64,000 nucleotides of DNA from an uncultured Acetatifactor sp. (GTDB lineage: Bacteria > Bacillota > Clostridia > Lachnospirales > Lachnospiraceae): assembly GCA_934436435.1 (NCBI GenBank), contig CAKSAN010000014.1, positions 1 through 64,000 on the forward strand, given 5' to 3'. A model generated the notes under the pieces. It had not been told where the DNA came from and ran no database searches. It saw nothing but the letters and a program-made list of their open reading frames with translations. Shown here piece by piece: positions 62,307-64,000 of the stretch; within the stretch, counting starts at the first letter, position 1, and each line of letters begins with the position of its first letter. The position numbers were made by a program, and so were the translations under genes.

Positions 62307-64000
62307 TTAATTCAGTTCAAACAGTTTCTCCACGCTGACGCTGAGCTGTGCGGTCGCGATCGGAGTTTGTTCTGTCCCGTTATTATAAACAGTATAGGCT
62401 CTCATATAAATAACAGCGGGCGACGCATCTGATTTTAGTGTTACATCGGAGGAGACATCGCTGCTGAACAGACCCATTTCAGACAAATCATATGTCAGCG
62501 AATATACCCCGCCGTTGGTTACATTATATCGCTTGCTTTCTCCATTGCCTGTCAGTTCTGCACCGGCAGCATTCGTAACCTTTTTTGCCCCAAGGGGAAT
62601 GACTTTTCCAACGATTCCATCTACGGTAATACCATTCGTATCCCCTTCATTGCAGGCCTTATAGAATTCCACATAGGTCTGGCGGTCACCGGACAGTACA
62701 TTATAATCCGTTACCTTGAACTTCACCTGTACTTCATCCTGGTTCTCCCCGGCCTGTCTGAGCACCACATGATTCTGTTCATCGTAAATCATATAAATAG
62801 AACCGATCTGATTGCCATTGCTGTTCTGGAACTCAGCCTTGGGAGCCTTCACTCCCGAACTGTATGCAGCCACGATCGTATTTACAAACAGCTTCATCTC
62901 CGTGGTACTTTCCGGTACTCTGTGCCCCGCTCCGGAATAAGTAACATTTCCCATGGAATAAATATAATAATTGTTTACGACATCCTTCGGGTCAATGCTG
63001 TAAATATTATTTCCTATATACGGCGCTGCCTTACCGGTTGCACCCTGGTCAATATCCGAAAGTGTGTACCATACCACAATATCATTCTTACCGTCACCGT
63101 CTTTGTCCAGTTCCATATTAGGCTGCAACCACTGGTAATGTGTGGAGTTAACCTTTAATGACTTCTGTTCCTCATCTGTGATCAGGTAGGGGTACTTTGT
63201 AATCTGCCCGTCGTTTACCTCGGACACACGAAGCTGCGGCTCCGATTTATTATACATATAGGTTCCGTCCAACATCTGACTTGTTCCCGCACTCACCTTG
63301 GTACTGCCATTATTAAAGCCTACCCGGTTCAGAAGATCATTGTTCACAGGGAAATAGAAATTATCAACTTTTCCGTTCAATCGCAATGCTTCCAGATTTT
63401 GTGTCATGAAACGAATTACCGTGTACTTTGTCAGACCTTCCTTCTGTCCCAGAACCATATCGGTATTGGGTTCCTTCAACTGATCATAATTATATACTGC
63501 GTCTTCCCGATCCGGATCCAGTTTCTCCGCATAAGACTTATATTCCTCATACAAAGCATTCCTGGAGTCAGACATATAATATCGATTAAACAGACTATCC
63601 GCTGTCTTCGCATAATAACTTTGCAGTGCACCGTAACGGTCCAGTCCTAAGGCAGCACGCATGGAACGGTTAAATTCATATCCCCAGTACCAGTTATTAT
63701 CCACTGCCTGTGCATCCCTATATGCTATATAGGAGGATGTATCATGGGTAAACAAAATACTTTTCCCGGATTCCACATAATCTCTGATAGCTCTGGCAAC
63801 TGCCATATTCTGATCCGGGGCATTGTCATTTTCTTTTCCCTCTTCCAGGGATTTCGCTGCTTCGCCGCTGTAATAATCCGAACCCAGCTGAAGAGTATCC
63901 GCGAAACCTACGATCAGCATATCGTATTGCTGGAAATACTCATAGGCTTTCTCCTGACGTACCCTGATATAATCATAGTTAGTCTGATAATGCCAGTCTG
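62307..64000 (-). CDS. DUF5057-like extracellular protein, 5' end beyond the window
   Basis: The reading frame is open to the last base of the window, so the gene is cut at its 5' end. About 564 residues are visible. The visible part holds a GATase-like or Rossmann-like start (YDMLIVGFADT, ILFTHDTSS), a segment naming dates of calcium-site type (DKDGDGKNDIV), and beta-rich C-terminal domains. This matches large Lachnospiraceae proteins labelled DUF5057; no activity is known. No signal peptide is visible because the start is missing. The stop is followed by a strong terminator. Confidence 0.7.
   Translation of the reverse strand, partial: DWHYQTNYDYIRVRQEKAYEYFQQYDMLIVGFADTLQLGSDYYSGEAAKSLEEGKENDNAPDQNMAVARAIRDYVESGKSILFTHDTSSYIAYRDAQAVDNNWYWGYEFNRSMRAALGLDRYGALQSYYAKTADSLFNRYYMSDSRNALYEEYKSYAEKLDPDREDAVYNYDQLKEPNTDMVLGQKEGLTKYTVIRFMTQNLEALRLNGKVDNFYFPVNNDLLNRVGFNNGSTKVSAGTSQMLDGTYMYNKSEPQLRVSEVNDGQITKYPYLITDEEQKSLKVNSTHYQWLQPNMELDKDGDGKNDIVVWYTLSDIDQGATGKAAPYIGNNIYSIDPKDVVNNYYIYSMGNVTYSGAGHRVPESTTEMKLFVNTIVAAYSSGVKAPKAEFQNSNGNQIGSIYMIYDEQNHVVLRQAGENQDEVQVKFKVTDYNVLSGDRQTYVEFYKACNEGDTNGITVDGIVGKVIPLGAKKVTNAAGAELTGNGESKRYNVTNGGVYSLTYDLSEMGLFSSDVSSDVTLKSDASPAVIYMRAYTVYNNGTEQTPIATAQLSVSVEKLFELN

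Noticed and set aside
1..64000. tRNA, rRNA, CRISPR, IS element or prophage
   Set aside because: No GGTTCRA-type tRNA arms in context, no regular spacer-repeat arrays, and no transposase, integrase or phage genes were seen by eye. A tRNAscan or ISfinder search could still catch a missed one.

Overview
The window looks like chromosome from a motile, anaerobic member of the Clostridia, most likely family Lachnospiraceae. The evidence is an Rnf complex in the order C-D-G-E-A-B, a biotin-dependent Na+-pump decarboxylase operon, an ATP-type PEP carboxykinase, a cmk/ispH/S1 cluster, a YqzL-like gene between era and recO, an activator of the 2-hydroxyacyl-CoA dehydratase type, and a CheR. The species cannot be named from sequence reading alone. 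Coding is very lopsided: almost every gene is on the minus strand. Only four genes are on plus: an AP2-domain protein, an RNase H-like exonuclease, a giant dehydratase activator and a PD-(D/E)XK-like protein.

Layout. 0.1-7.1 kb: pckA, an M24 aminopeptidase with deoC, thrC and a SleB-like hydrolase. The thrC-deoC spacer carries four tandem hairpins of about 52 bp. 7.2-15.7 kb: the AP2 gene converging on a GH25-like gene, the rnfCDGEAB operon, and the exonuclease. 15.7-22 kb: tetR-rpiR-baiN-cmk-ispH-S1-cheR, tightly spaced. 22-27.7 kb: a five-gene operon for a Na+-translocating decarboxylase or transcarboxylase. 27.8-33.7 kb: two D,D-carboxypeptidases around a phosphoesterase and scpA/scpB, then a CmpB-family membrane protein and rpsU. 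33.8-37.8 kb: an NSS transporter coupled to alaS. 37.9-42.7 kb: an HscC-like Hsp70 with a large J-domain/TPR protein. 42.8-47.8 kb: DUF4349-era-yqzL-recO-lipoprotein-glyS. 48-53.2 kb: a PreP-like M16C protease, then a rhomboid-like protein, a truncated sigma-70-like protein and an unknown partner. 53.4-58.9 kb: the 1418-residue activator and the PD-(D/E)XK-like gene. 59-64 kb: a small coiled-coil protein, malY- and metB-type PLP enzymes, and a DUF5057-like protein cut by the window end.

Sodium energetics is a recurring theme: Rnf can export Na+ (or H+) using ferredoxin, OadB/OadG-type subunits export Na+ using decarboxylation, and the NSS transporter uses the gradient. The PEP carboxykinase and carboxyltransferases suggest a C4-dicarboxylate and propionate or succinate branch. 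The features hardest to explain with known families are non-coding: the covarying hairpin array after thrC, a 165-bp multi-hairpin element closed by a perfect 12-bp inverted repeat, and a hairpin element present upstream of thrC and again after the M16C gene. Among proteins, the most unusual are the sigma-like protein without region 4, the double-AP2 protein with a degraded HNH core, and the Hsp70/J-TPR pair. No tRNA, rRNA, CRISPR array, IS transposase or prophage module was seen.
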